A stretch of 64,000 nucleotides of DNA, taken from NCBI RefSeq assembly GCF_028583425.1, contig NC_072801.1, positions 66,603,766-66,667,765 on the forward strand, read 5' to 3'. The translations under genes and the position numbers were made by a program. Source of the DNA: Eublepharis macularius. Its lineage: Eukaryota; Chordata; Lepidosauria; Squamata; Eublepharidae. The notes under the pieces are model-generated. The model ran no database searches, had not been told where the DNA came from, and worked only from the letters and a program-made list of their open reading frames with translations. Positions 1-10,054 of the stretch are shown in pieces. Numbering within the stretch: the first letter of the stretch is position 1; each line of letters begins with the position of its first letter.

Positions 1-182
1 CACCCCCTGATCTCCAGACAGAGGGGAGTTTAGATTGCCCTCCATGCCGCTCCTGTGGTGCGGAGGGCAATCTAAACTCCCCTCTGTCTGGAGATCAGGG
101 GGTGGGGCCACCAGCCATGTGACTATTTTCCAGAAGTTCCAGAACTCCATTCCATGGTGTTCCAGCTGAAAAAAAAGCCCTG
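1..182. mobile_element. F1 hAT-like element, left end outside window
   Basis: This is a short non-autonomous DNA element made mostly of a long palindrome. Two arms reading GATCTCCAGACAGAGGGGAG and its complement face each other across a short loop at about 45-60. The right end is AAAAAAAAGCCCTG, the same terminus as three full copies at 29351, 43898 and 60771. The left terminus lies outside the window. The hAT assignment rests on 8-bp target-site duplications at the other copies. Confidence 0.75.
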
Positions 183-2205
183 GATATAATGTCCCACCCC
201 CAGGTTAAAAGTCCGTTGAAATTCTGGCACGTATGCCAGAGACAAAAAATATCACAGTTTAGACTATGGCTGATTCCGCACACGTTGGAAAGTGTGCAGA
301 ATCCAACGTGTGTGGAAGCAGCCTACATATCCAACGTGTGTGGAAGCAGCCTACATCTACAAAGTAAGCATGAAACCATCCCTGTTCCCAGGAGAAGCAT
401 CGTTTGTGTTAGGTGCAGCCGGTCTCAAGGCCGCTCGCTTTAAAAGCGAAAGTATTCTACTTCGCCGGGAGAGTGTTTAACTTCAGAGCAGAGATAACAC
501 ACTGAACTTCCAAAGAACAGGCATTGAAAGGTAATCGGAACTCTCCATAGTGTCAGAGGATTAATAGGCCCCACGCAACATACTCATGGCATGTATTGCA
601 GATAGGCATATATGGCATAGTCTATCCAAGGTCACATTCCCAGGCTTCTGCAGCAGCTCATAACTAAAACACCTTGCCTGGAAGACAAGCAGTTAGTAAC
701 AGGTCTACACAACTCTGGTTTGCTCTACACTCACTCAGAGGCACTGAAGCAAAATACACATAACGCACGATACATGGCAAATATGCTGAAAGTCTGTCCG
801 ACACCCACAAGAATTGTGGGGGGGATTCCATCCTCTTTCCCTACATCGGACACCAGACAGATGCCCCACAGTTTCGCAGGAACCTGTGTGCCTGCTACCT
901 GCTTCCTCCCTCATCATTAGTGTGGACTGCCTGCCCACTCCGCCCCCCATCATTGGTACAGCCTGTGTAACCCCTATTCGTTTAGCCCAGTAGGGCAGAG
1001 TCAGTAGCTAGAGCCAGGCACCTGAGGAAGAAGCTGGTTGCTGGGGAGCTGAATAATCATTAATATGCTCTTATCACCCTGAATAAGGTAATCTAATGTA
1101 TGTGAACATTATGGCTTAAAGTGGTGTTTGCTTGGATGGTGTTACTGGGATTATATTATTTTTGCAGGGCTGCCATTCTCCAAGAAGAGGACAGAAGCCC
1201 GGGCTGCAGTGGCTTGGAATTGGGACGGATAGTGAAAAAATCGCTCTTATCACTCGTCTGATTCTGTTTTACCTTTTCAAAGACATTGTTGGTTTAAAGT
1301 TTCTGTACGGTTGCACTTATGAGTTTAGTTTTTTTAAAAAAACAGTTGCATGGTATTAATTGTTAAAAGGTTTAAAAAATATTTTTTTCTTAAATTAGTG
1401 TGAAAGTTTGCTTGCTAAGCCCCATAGAACCCAATACAAGGAGGAGTTACACTTGCATACCTGCTCATCCACCCACCCACCCCAAAGTGGTGGCAGCTGC
1501 AACTCTCCCCCACCCTCGCCCATCCACAGCTTCACTGCTGCAGTGATGGCGGTAGCAGCTCCTGCCTCTTTCCCAACTTTGCCTCCATGGTGGCTGGTCT
1601 GACTCCCCGCCCCTATCCATGGTAGACCTGAAGAGCTTTACATGTGCGAAGTGCTGTACTCTTAGCCTTCAGGACAAGGATTCTTCAAAAGAGCTTGTTT
1701 TTCTACAGTAAGAGGTTTAAGGCTATCTGGATCTTATGGCTCAGCCGTTTAATCCATGCCCCATATTCTGAAGGTGTTACAGAGAGCATCTTGACAGTAT
1801 TTATTCACTGGTACTCTGCACATGCTCAGAAGCCTACAGTCTCTTACAGACAAGATAAAAGAATGCAGATGGTAATTCATAATTACAAAACGATGGCAGG
1901 CTGAGTAAAACTAGGCACTGTATTTCTGTTCCTGCCCCTTCCCATGACCCCACCTACTCCTCCTGAGACAATTTTGTAGCAAGCAAAAGAGGCAATCCCA
2001 GAACAGTATAAATCATGCTTAAGGTTTCTGCCCAGTATTCTCATTTGCCTTTATGGATGTTAAAGAGTTAAGAAACAAACAAGGAATAAGCAAAGGGCAG
2101 CAGGATAAAACTTGACTGGCCAGCACTGGAACAGGCTCTCTGATATTCCAAAGGTTTTAGGGCAGTCCAGGCAGAAGGGCTGAACATTCTTCCTCCTTCC
2201 ATTTG
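183..2205. other. Intergenic, no gene recognised
   Basis: No coding region is supported here. At 271-360 there is a fragment starting GATTCCGCACACGTTGG, also seen at 16867, followed by an approximately 30-bp unit (TCCAACGTGTGTGGAAGCAG) repeated twice. The remaining short open frames have no recognisable domain, splice context or codon pattern. Confidence 0.5.
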
Positions 2206-2212
2206 GATGTGG

Positions 2213-2430
2213 TTGCTAGCCTCCAGGTTGGGCTAGAGATCTCCCGGAGCTTCAATTGATCTCCAGACAGCAGAGATTAGTTCCCCTGGAGAAAATAGCT
2301 TCTTTAGAGGGTAGATTTTATGGAATTATACCCTGCTGAAGACCCTCCCTTCCCCAAACCCCTCCCTCTCCAGGCTCCACCCCCCCTCCAAATATCGTGG
2401 AATGTCCCAGTTCAGAGCTGGCAACCCTAA
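2213..2430 (+). mobile_element. F5 short interspersed element
   Basis: This roughly 215-bp element recurs at least eight times in the window. It is recognised by the internal phrases TTGATCTCCAGAC, CCCCTGGAGAAAATAG and the end AGCTGGCAACCCTAA. Better-preserved copies begin TAGGGTTGCCAACTC and end with the reverse complement, so it looks like a terminal-inverted-repeat DNA element. No transposase is present and the superfamily is not assigned. Confidence 0.6.
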
Positions 2431-2546
2431 ACACCACATATGCTGAAGCTATTGTCCTTTAAAAGGGACAATATCTGCAAGATACACAAGCTTAGAACTC
2501 TGTCCATATTTACTAGTGACATAATTGCACATTTCCCCCCTTTATT

Positions 2547-2583
<37 letters not shown>

Positions 2584-2822
2584 TTAGATTTATATACTGC
2601 CCTTCAGGACAACTTAATGCCCACCCAGAGCAGTTTACAAAGTATGTCATTATTATCCCCACAACAAAACACCCTGTGAGGTGGGTGGGGCTGAGAGAGC
2701 TCCAGAGAACTGTGACTAGCCCAAGGTCACCCAGCTGACTTCAAGTGGAGGAGCGGGGAATCAAACCCTGCTCTCCAGATTAGAGTCCCGCACTCTTAAC
2801 CACTATACCAAACTGGTGTAGT
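2547..2822 (-). repeat. tRNA-derived SINE (Sauria-like)
   Basis: Read on the minus strand, this starts with a tRNA-like head. The reverse complement contains TAGTGGTTAAGAGTGCGGGAC and a B-box-like GGTTTGATTCCCCGCTCC. The body follows, and the tail is (GTT)n, seen on the plus strand as (AAC)n at 2549-2583. Similar copies lie at 32195-32452 and 41185-41435. Mobilisation by a LINE partner is the family rule, not something visible here. Confidence 0.75.
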
Positions 2823-3684
2823 GCATTACCCTTTGCGTTTTCTGCTCTCTGCCTTTTAAAATGTCATACACTTGATTTTTATTTGAGAATTTTCTCTTCT
2901 TTTTGAATGTACGACTAGATCCGAGGGGTTCACACCCCACTTACCAATGTGAAGACTTATCATTTTATCAAAGTTTCTTCCCTGTTAATATTGAGAGTTC
3001 TTTTCCCTTTTTAAGTTGGAAATTGGAGTTGTGCGGAGATCTCTGGAAAAGAACCAGATGGTGGCAGCACATATACTTTAAGGTCCAAGCCCATCTGGGA
3101 GTCTGAAACCTTTCTGTCACACTGCCATAATCTTTGTGTCACCAGGGAGAAATGTGTATTTTAGTGAATAAAGCCCACTTTCTGATTTGGCCCAAATTCA
3201 CACTGGGGTAGCTTGAGCATAAGCAAGAAAGCCCTCTGTTTTTCACCTCTCGGGCTAGATGAACTGCTAGTTAGCTTTTACAGCTGGTTATGGGAAATGT
3301 ACCCAATTTGGGCCATGATTCACACAGATGATAAAAAAGCATCCAGTGACAAATGAGGCTCAGCTCCACCCCAAGCCTTGAAAAGAATTCTGAGCAGCAG
3401 GGTGGAGCAAATCAAAGACAGGTTTATTGAATCAACATTATTCAGTAAATCATGATAATATCAAGCATCTAGTAATAAATCAGCACTATCATGTCTATAT
3501 GAAGATACAAATATTCCAGATGCTACTCACAAACTGTACAATGCATATCACTCAAGAAGGTGAGGCAAGAGGCCAAAGAGATAAATCAGAAAGGTGACGT
3601 TAGAGCTACCTATCCGAGCAGGTTTCAGGTAGTGTTTAATATTCCAAAGCAGGGATTCAGCTGTCCAGGCAATAAATAATCCAA
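2823..3684. other. Intergenic, nothing recognised
   Basis: AT-rich sequence without a supportable gene or recognisable repeat. Confidence 0.5.
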
Positions 3685-3689
3685 AAGGC

Positions 3690-3875
3690 AGCCAATGCTG
3701 TGTAGTGGTTGGACGAAAATTGGGAAGACCTGTGTTCAAATCCCTTCCCTGCCATGAAGTTTGCTGCCTGGACTTCGGACTCTCTCAACTTAACCTTCCT
3801 CACAAGGTTGTTTAGAAGATAGAATGCAAGAGCAGAGAACCATGCACACTGCCCTCGACCTACAAGCTGTTATAA
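3690..3875 (+). repeat. tRNA-derived SINE, diverged
   Basis: The plus strand reads TGTGTAGTGGTTGGAC, then a B-box-like TGTTCAAATCCC, then CTTCCTCACAAGGTTG. This is the order seen in squamate tRNA-derived SINEs. The copy is diverged and its ends are approximate. Confidence 0.6.
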
Positions 3876-4117
3876 AAAAATATGTTACACCTCTCTTCCT
3901 ATTTTATCCTCACAAAAATTCTGTCAGAGGGGTTAGGATGAGAGCTGGTGGCTGGTCTCCCAGTAGCTAAGCCCTTCAAAAGACATGGGGGCCCAATCCA
4001 TTGACCTTTGAGGACTTCCTTCCAATTCTCTTGAACTCAATGAGAGTCAAAAGGGCTGAAGGTGGGCATAGTACTGACAGATACTGTACGAAGCCAAGTA
4101 ATCAACAATAATCTCAC

Positions 4118-4542
4118 TGTTGGGATTTTTACAAGTGTCATTCTCTTCAGTCATGAAAGAGTTAATTTGTGTTTAGTTAGAGACAACTAGTTTGCATAAG
4201 ACCAGTTAGATGTCGAGTTGTTCTTCCCACCAGTGTAAAAGGGGAGTTGCATGCTTAATGAACAGATCTAGGATCGATTATTGGCTGACTTGGGTTATTG
4301 GGGGGCAATTGACATTCTTTCCTTTGCTCAGGACACCATTGCTCTCCAGTTAGTTAGACTGTTATCTTCAGGATGTAAAGATGTCAAAACTAAGTTAGCT
4401 CTTCTTTATTTTATCACCAATGTATCCTTTATTTTTTTCCCTATATGTAGTAAACATTTATTTTGGAAGCTGAACACACGTGTGTCTGTGATTCTTTATC
4501 TGCTGTGCAAATTTTCTACTCTGCAACAATACTTATCCAACA
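4118..4542. mobile_element. Solo LTR of an endogenous retrovirus-like element
   Basis: This 425-bp unit begins TGTTGGGAT and ends ATCCAACA, which are inverted termini with the TG...CA ends of an LTR. It is flanked on both sides by the 5-bp direct repeat CTCAC (4113-4117 and 4543-4547), the usual footprint of integrase-mediated insertion. No internal region or second LTR adjoins it, so it is a fossil left by recombination between two LTRs. The family (ERV versus another LTR clade) is not assigned. The matching termini and target-site repeats suggest moderate rather than great age. Confidence 0.75.
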
Positions 4543-4589
4543 CTCACACCTGAGGAAAACACAGAGCAGGGATGCAGAGATCCAGGGAT

Positions 4590-4684
4590 CCACAGATGCA
4601 TCTGACGAAGAGAGCTGTGGCTCTCAAAAGCTTATACTACAATAAAGTTGGTTAGTCTTAAAGATGCTACTGGACTCTTTACTA
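4590..4684 (+). repeat. F8 repeat, single arm
   Basis: This is a partial copy of a recurrent repeat reading GATGCATCTGACGAAGAGAG, AAAGCTTATACTACAATAAA and TTAAAGATGCTACTGGACTC. Fuller and palindromic copies lie at 26207, 39760 and 45293. The family is common in reptile sequence, but I cannot assign it to a class. Confidence 0.6.
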
Positions 4685-5230
4685 TTTTACAATGCAGGAA
4701 ACAACACATAGTAAAGACGCATTTCAGAGAAGTGGGAGGGAGAGACATAAAATCTGTCACAGAAGAAAAGAAATTATGACATTTTTATGCAGCTAATTGG
4801 TGTCTTATCCAAGATTGCCTCAACGTCTGGATCAGGAATTTTGCCAAGTCACAATCATACCTGGGATGTCCCATCAAACATTCAGGAGCGCTGATCTTTG
4901 CTAGCTGTAGATACCAGAAGTTGGATCCAGCCATCTTTCCACCCAGTTCCCTTTCTTACCATAGCCCCTGTCCCACATGTCCCACTCAGGTCCCAAAATC
5001 CCCAAAACAGCCTTGTTGGGTAACCAAAAGAGGACTCCTATTTTTCACCTGCAGAAAAGCTGGATGGATCCCACTCCAAATTATAAACACAACCTCTTCT
5101 CTTGAATCTTTCTATACAGACTGGAGTCAGGCAGATATTCAGAATTGCTCCAAGTATTCCTATCTGAGTCACATATGGAAACCAGTTTCAGACAGGTAGC
5201 CATGTTGGTCTGCAGTAGATGTTCAAGGTT
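4685..5230. other. Intergenic, nothing recognised
   Basis: No gene, structured RNA or known repeat was recognised. The longest open frame is proline-rich low-complexity and has no family resemblance. Confidence 0.45.
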
Positions 5231-5378
5231 CGAGTCCAGTAGCACCTTAAAAACCAACAAGACTTTGTTGGGTATAAGCTTTTGAGAGTCACACTCCTAA
5301 GGCTTAAGATTAGGGAGCTTGACTCTTGAAAACTTATACCCTGGAAATTCTTGTTGGTCTTTAAGATGCTACTGGACA
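5231..5378. repeat. F8 palindromic repeat, diverged
   Basis: Two facing arms are present, GAGTCCAGTAGCACCTTAAA near 5235 and TCTTTAAGATGCTACTGGAC near 5360, each with a TATAAGCTTTTGAG-type inner portion. This is the head-to-head arrangement of the F8 repeat. Confidence 0.55.
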
Positions 5379-5632
5379 AGAACTTTATACATGTAAAAGT
5401 GTGTGATGGTGTCAGAAAGCCCACAAGGATTGATATGAAACAAGACAGAGTGCAAGGAGCTGCCTAAACCCAGAGCAGAAAAAAAGAGCTAATTAATTTG
5501 GATTATACACACATACAGAGACAGGCCAGGGACCTACTTTGAGCCAGTGGGTAATTTTAGATCACAAAATGGAGTCAGGTTTTGCCAGCAGTATGGAATG
5601 AAGCTGCGTTCCAGATCTCCTACTTGACTTGT

Positions 5633-6028
5633 CTACTCGGGCCCATGAAGATAGGTAGGCAGTCCATTGTCACACCAGACAAAAATGACTCCAAATGCTA
5701 AGGTGCCTCTGAATTTACTGTTCTCCTCAGAAGTGGCTACACAATGGGTGTATGGCACAGGAAATGAAGTTCTACTCATACCAGTCTGTGGGCCCCCATT
5801 CACTGAGCAGGTGGCTATAAGGTATTCTTCAGGGACATGAATGAAAGTATTCTCTGAGACATAGAGGCCCTTCTCATTCATAATCCTGTTGCAGTAGGCA
5901 GAGTCAGTCTTTGGATAATCGATGTGCTGCTCTTTGAAGCTGTCATAATCTGACTCCGCCACAGTCTCCAGCACCATCCAGGTTAACAGAGAAATCAGCA
6001 ACATTGAAAGGGGCCCTTTTGCAGCCAT
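5633..6028 (-). CDS. RNase A-like secreted protein, catalytic residues lost (copy 1)
   Basis: The 131-residue single-exon reading frame starts at an ATG (6026-6028). A candidate splice acceptor (TCCTGCACAG) lies just upstream, as is usual for RNase A genes that carry a separate 5' untranslated exon. Residues 7-24 form a hydrophobic signal peptide. The family signature is clear: EQHIDYP near residue 35 keeps the first catalytic histidine, and NTFIH follows at 60-64. The CKxxNTF motif instead reads YVSENTF, so the catalytic lysine (RNase A K41) is V57 and its neighbouring cysteine is Y56. The second histidine (H119) is Y126 in GLPTYL. Only four cysteines remain (46, 74-region, 96-region, 119-region); both partners of the C40-C95 disulfide are gone. 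It is an intact frame that cannot be a normal ribonuclease. It could be a non-catalytic paralogue, like mammalian RNASE9-12, or an early pseudogene. Two relatives lie at 51957 and 56219 on the same strand. Confidence 0.8.
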   Translation of the reverse strand: MAAKGPLSMLLISLLTWMVLETVAESDYDSFKEQHIDYPKTDSAYCNRIMNEKGLYVSENTFIHVPEEYLIATCSVNGGPQTGMSRTSFPVPYTHCVATSEENSKFRGTLAFGVIFVWCDNGLPTYLHGPE

Positions 6029-6504
6029 TACTCTCTAGGTTTGTTGGTGTCTCTCTCTGTGCAGGAGCAAGGAAAGGAAAGAGAAAGAAGGAAAGATCAG
6101 CCAAGTATTTCCATTGTTCTCCTTCCTCTGTGAATTTTGCGTATTGATTCATCATATCTTCCATGCTGTTCTTCATCCAAAGTGGGACTATCCAGCCTTA
6201 CAGCTGAGCTATGGAAGAAGGTTTTCTGAAACGCTTGACTGTCTAAGGCAAATAAGGGTTTGTATCCAGGGTCCCCCCCCTATTTATTACATCCTCCAGC
6301 CTCTCAAAAAGTCTGATATCCTGCCTTCATGACAAACCTCACAGCAGTTACTTACAGCCATGCTAATATGACTCAAGTGGAACCATTTGAAGCAGGGTTG
6401 CCGGGCAACTGTCAGAAGATGAAAAAGGTGAGAACTTACAGGTAGTTGCAGCGTTATCATCAATGGTGGAGCTTCTGGTGTCACCTGGAAGTGATGTCAG
6501 CCAG

Positions 6505-6710
6505 CAAAGATCACTCCTCAGAGGGTTTGTTTATTTCCTCTATGCCTCCTGGAAGACTCTGTCAATTTCAGCTCCTTCTTGCTGCCCTAGACAGGTGAAA
6601 TTGACAGAACCTTCCAATCTGTCTTTTAACGCTTGGCTTCTCAGCTAACATTGCATCTCCTTTTACTTGAATGTCCTCATGTAATTTGTCTTATGTAGAG
6701 AGACTCTTAG
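6505..6710. repeat. F9 repeat
   Basis: This shares blocks with 18290-18440 (opposite strand), 20155-20335 and 63300-63490: GAGGGTTTGTTTATTTCCTC, GGTGAAATTGACAGA, CATCTGTCTTTTAA and CAGCTAACATTGC. It is an unclassified interspersed repeat of about 200 bp ending near TGTAGAGAGACTC. Confidence 0.5.
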
Positions 6711-6765
6711 TCTCTTGCCATGAAAACCCCACCAAAGGTTGCCATAATTCAGCTATGAGGGCTGG
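6690..6765 (+). repeat. 5S-type SINE, 3' part only
   Basis: TCTCTTGCCATGAAAACCCC followed by GTTGCCATAATTCAGCTATG matches the 3' half of the 5S-rRNA-derived SINE found complete at 49147. Confidence 0.5.
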
Positions 6766-6769
6766 ATTT

Positions 6770-7928
6770 CATTTTCACATTAAGTGATATTGGAAAATAA
6801 ATGGTTAAAAAAATAAAATAAAATTCCATGCACATTTCTGATTTACCATTCATAGCAAGTCAGTTTTTCTTCTTGAATTTAAACCTGGGCCATTCACACA
6901 CTGTCTGTCTAGGAAAGGCCCTGTCGCTGGTCACTCCCTACCTTGTTTCAAAAGTGAAGACTGTCTTAGATGCTGATCTTAGCAGACGTGCAAGTTCATA
7001 AAACCTGGGAGAAGCCAGGTTTTATTCAAGAATCTTTGGATCTCTAGTGCCTGCCCAGGGTATATATACACACCATTGTAAAAGAAAGGAAGTGGCAGAT
7101 ATTGAAATTACTATTGGTTCTGAGGAATATGCACAACATGTCCACTCTTTATCGGGGCATGGTCCATGAATTTAAATGGTCCATCAAGGACACGTCATCT
7201 TTTCTTTAAAATACATTCAGGTACCCAATGGGTGCATGTTTAAACAGTTTAGTTCCAGAGTACCTGCAGGGCTGCTTCTACCTGTGTCACTTTGCAAATT
7301 ATATGTTCTCCTGTATTACTGATTACAAATTGGACTATGAGCAGCCTTGAGAACCTGATTGGGTTAAGAGATGGGCTGTAGGTATTCTAAAGTGTACCCA
7401 GTCTCGAGCTGCTTTTAAGAGCGGGAAAGTGGAGGAGTGGTTTCCCGACAAGGGACCTGTTGTCGCAATGTCCTGTCTTCCCATGAAAGTCATCAAGACC
7501 AAATTACATGTAAAAGTGACTGGATTTCCCAACACCTTCGTCTTCAAAAAGCCACAGAGGTGCTTAATATTATTATCAGTATTTATTATGCCTAAAAGCC
7601 AAGTGCACTAAAAAGGAAGGTTTCTGAGCAAAATTAACATTTTCTTAGCTTTAAGTACTAGCAAATTCAATGAATTAATCAACTTCTGAAATTTCTGTAA
7701 TTAAGAGTTAATGCTAAACCATAGAGTTTTGTCCAAATGCTTGAGCGTCCCTGGTGATGCACTCATGTCACTTTCGGGCATGTAGGAATTGACATCAGCA
7801 TGTTGTCAATGATGTTGTTATGTTGCTTGCGAGTCTCCCCAAGATGTAAGTCTCCCTCCAGTTGCCAGTCTTGTGCTGGCAACCCAGGGTGGGAGATCCC
7901 CTGACAATGAAAGATACTCATTAAAGAG
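6770..7928. other. Intergenic, nothing recognised
   Basis: No gene supported. Short open frames on both strands lack any domain or splice context. Confidence 0.45.
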
Positions 7929-8065
7929 AGGCTAGAGTTGCCAGCCTTCAAGTGGAGCCTGAAGATCTCCTGGAATTATAATTGATCTCCAGGTGACTGA
8001 GATCAGATCCCCTGTAGAAAATGGCTGTTTTGGAGGGTGGACTCTATGGCATTATACTCCACTGA

Positions 8066-8421
8066 GAGCCAAGCTAGAAGTGACAAATGACACTTGAATG
8101 GCAAGTGAAGAGACTGAGGGCCACACTACAAGTGACAAATGACACTTGAATGGCAAGTGGATCGAGTGGAGAGCAAGTGGAGGGCAAGTGAACAGGGAGG
8201 GGTACACTTGCTGTTCAAGTGCCATTCGTCACTTGTAGTTTGGCCCTCACATGTATTCCTCCCTGTTCACTTGCACTCCACTCAATCACATAGAATCAGT
8301 TCAAGCACAGACACGGGTTGGAGAGCTATGTGACCGAGTGGAGCGCAAGTGAACAGGGAGGAATACATGTGAGTCTGTTCACTTGCCATTCAAGTGTAAT
8401 TCGTCACTTCTAGCTTGGTTC
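8066..8421. mobile_element. F4 foldback element (outer copy)
   Basis: The ends are GAGCCAAGCTAGAAGTGAC and its complement GTCACTTCTAGCTTGGTTC. The termini continue inward as CAAATGACACTTGAATGGCA, an arm of about 45 bp. The 3-bp TGA sits on both sides (8063-8065 and 8422-8424), which would fit a PIF/Harbinger-type 3-bp duplication. It is a non-autonomous element with no coding capacity. Confidence 0.6.
8118..8246. mobile_element. F4 foldback element nested inside another F4
   Basis: A second complete copy (GGGCCACACTACAAGTGAC ... CTTGTAGTTTGGCCC) lies inside the outer F4. The flanking triplets are TGA and TCA, so the duplication is imperfect. Other copies are at 46373 and 50328. Confidence 0.55.
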
Positions 8422-8511
8422 TGAGGTTTCCACCCTCCGCAAACCCTCCCCTCCTCAGGCTCCACCTCAAATTGGTGGGAATTTTGCAGTCTGGGATTAG
8501 GCAACCCTAAT

Positions 8512-9040
8512 TTGATAAGAACAGCAACGCTGGCATTAACCCTTCTGTCTCTCCATGTGCAATATTTTCCTTATTAAAATCACTCCCACCCCCCACACAA
8601 TCAAGTACCTGTTTTTCCCCTTCCTTGAAACTAGCAACAGATTGGGGAATGTGACATAAGCATGGGAAATTGGGCCGAAGAGAAGGGTTAACCTACACAT
8701 ACACACACACACACTCACACACACAAGGAAGTGCCAAGTCTCTAGGCAACATGTGCAGAGTGACCATTTTTAATTGGGTTCTGGTCCACGGCTTTTGAAA
8801 CTTCCATGGAACAATAGGTGCGTAGCAGCTTTTCCTTATAGCATTTTGAGAATTCTATTAAAGAGTTTAACTAGCTAAGAGCATCTTTATAACAAAGAGG
8901 GAAGAATTGGTAGCAGTCTAAGTGTCTCATGAACAGTGTGTCACAGCTTCCAAAATAGGTTTAGGATTCTCAGGCTCAAATGACAGTGTGACACAGGAGA
9001 TCTTTCAACTGGATCTCCCCACATCCTTGTTCTGCTCTCA
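8512..9040. other. Intergenic with a short (CA)n tract
   Basis: A CA-rich simple repeat lies at about 8692-8726. Nothing else is recognised. Confidence 0.5.
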
Positions 9041-9043
9041 ACA

Positions 9044-9145
9044 TAGGGTTGTCAACCTCTCGCTGAATTACAACTGATCTCCAGACTACAGAGAAAGTAG
9101 CTGTTTTGGAGGGTGAAGTCTATGGCATTATACCCCGCTGGCATC
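9044..9145 (+). mobile_element. F5 element, left half only
   Basis: TAGGGTTGTCAACCTC, ACAACTGATCTCCAGACTAC and GGCATTATACCCCGCTGG identify F5. The right half is missing. Confidence 0.6.
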
Positions 9146-9352
9146 TAACTAGCCCTGAGAGATGGGCATTACTTTCTTACACTAACCTTGCAAGTTAGGC
9201 CAAGTACAGTAAACTCTATGAGAAAAGTTTGGAGGGAAGGGCCATTCCCACAATAGCCATTTTCTCTGTGCAGCTAGCAGCTCTGGATCATTGGATGGGT
9301 TTTAATGTCTGACTCTGTACAAGATAAGTTTTGGTGTTCATGGCAATCTAGT

Positions 9353-9574
9353 TTGGGGTTTCCAGGTACCCCAGAGCCCAAACCAGGGGGCAGTGGGAGA
9401 GTCTGGGGAGCATGCACAATTCCCAGCACAACAAGGAAGTGCTCTGGAGCATGCGAGAGTGCTGTGGGGCTCTTGGGCCCATTCCTTGCACCTTTCCCCC
9501 TCACCAACGGTGGCAGGCGTCGGATGCTGGGAGCGGGAGACCTCCCGCCACCTCCATGGGAATGCGATCCCTAA
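9353..9574 (+). repeat. F7-type repeat, diverged
   Basis: It begins GGGTTTCCAGGTACCCC and ends GGAATGCGATCCCTA, resembling the F7 family seen at 45927, 54665 and 57328. GC-rich with open frames by composition only. No protein family is recognised. Confidence 0.35.
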
Positions 9575-10054
9575 TATATTTATAGAAAAAGTTATCTGTT
9601 TGAGTGTTCTGCGAAAGAAAATTAGCCTTAGATGCCTTTATCCTGTTTTGAGGGATGGCTTAAGGTATTACCTGCAGCACAGCTTCCTTTGATCTGGCAA
9701 CTACAAAACACAGACAAAAATGTATTAGGTAGAACATTAGCAATGTAAAAGACTTTATTCTGGTTTATCAGATCTATTTTTCATCAGCATGGCTTGTTTT
9801 ACTTGTAATTGTCTATTGCCTGCAGCTAAACAAGTTAATTAACTACCTAACACTGAACAGTCTGTCTCTCTCTGTAGCCAAAAAAATCCTGGCATACACT
9901 GTCGTTGCATTAAAATAAATTGGTACCAGGAGATTGAGCAATCATGAATGTTTGAGAGGAAACCCTTTGAATGCATTCCCTGAAGGCAGCTACTCTTCAA
10001 AAAGTAAGTCCCTTCCACAGCCTGGATAAGGGTTACCTTCATATTTCATATAAC
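9575..10054. other. Intergenic, nothing recognised
   Basis: No gene or known repeat seen. Confidence 0.45.

Larger units (their letters stand above)
7929..8511 (+). mobile_element. F5 element split by a nested foldback
   Basis: The F5 left part runs 7929-8065 (GAGTTGCCAGCCTTC through ATTATACTCCACTGA). The right part resumes at 8425 (GGTTTCCACCCTCC through TAGGCAACCCTAA). The gap is filled by the F4 foldback, so F5 was here first. Confidence 0.65.
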
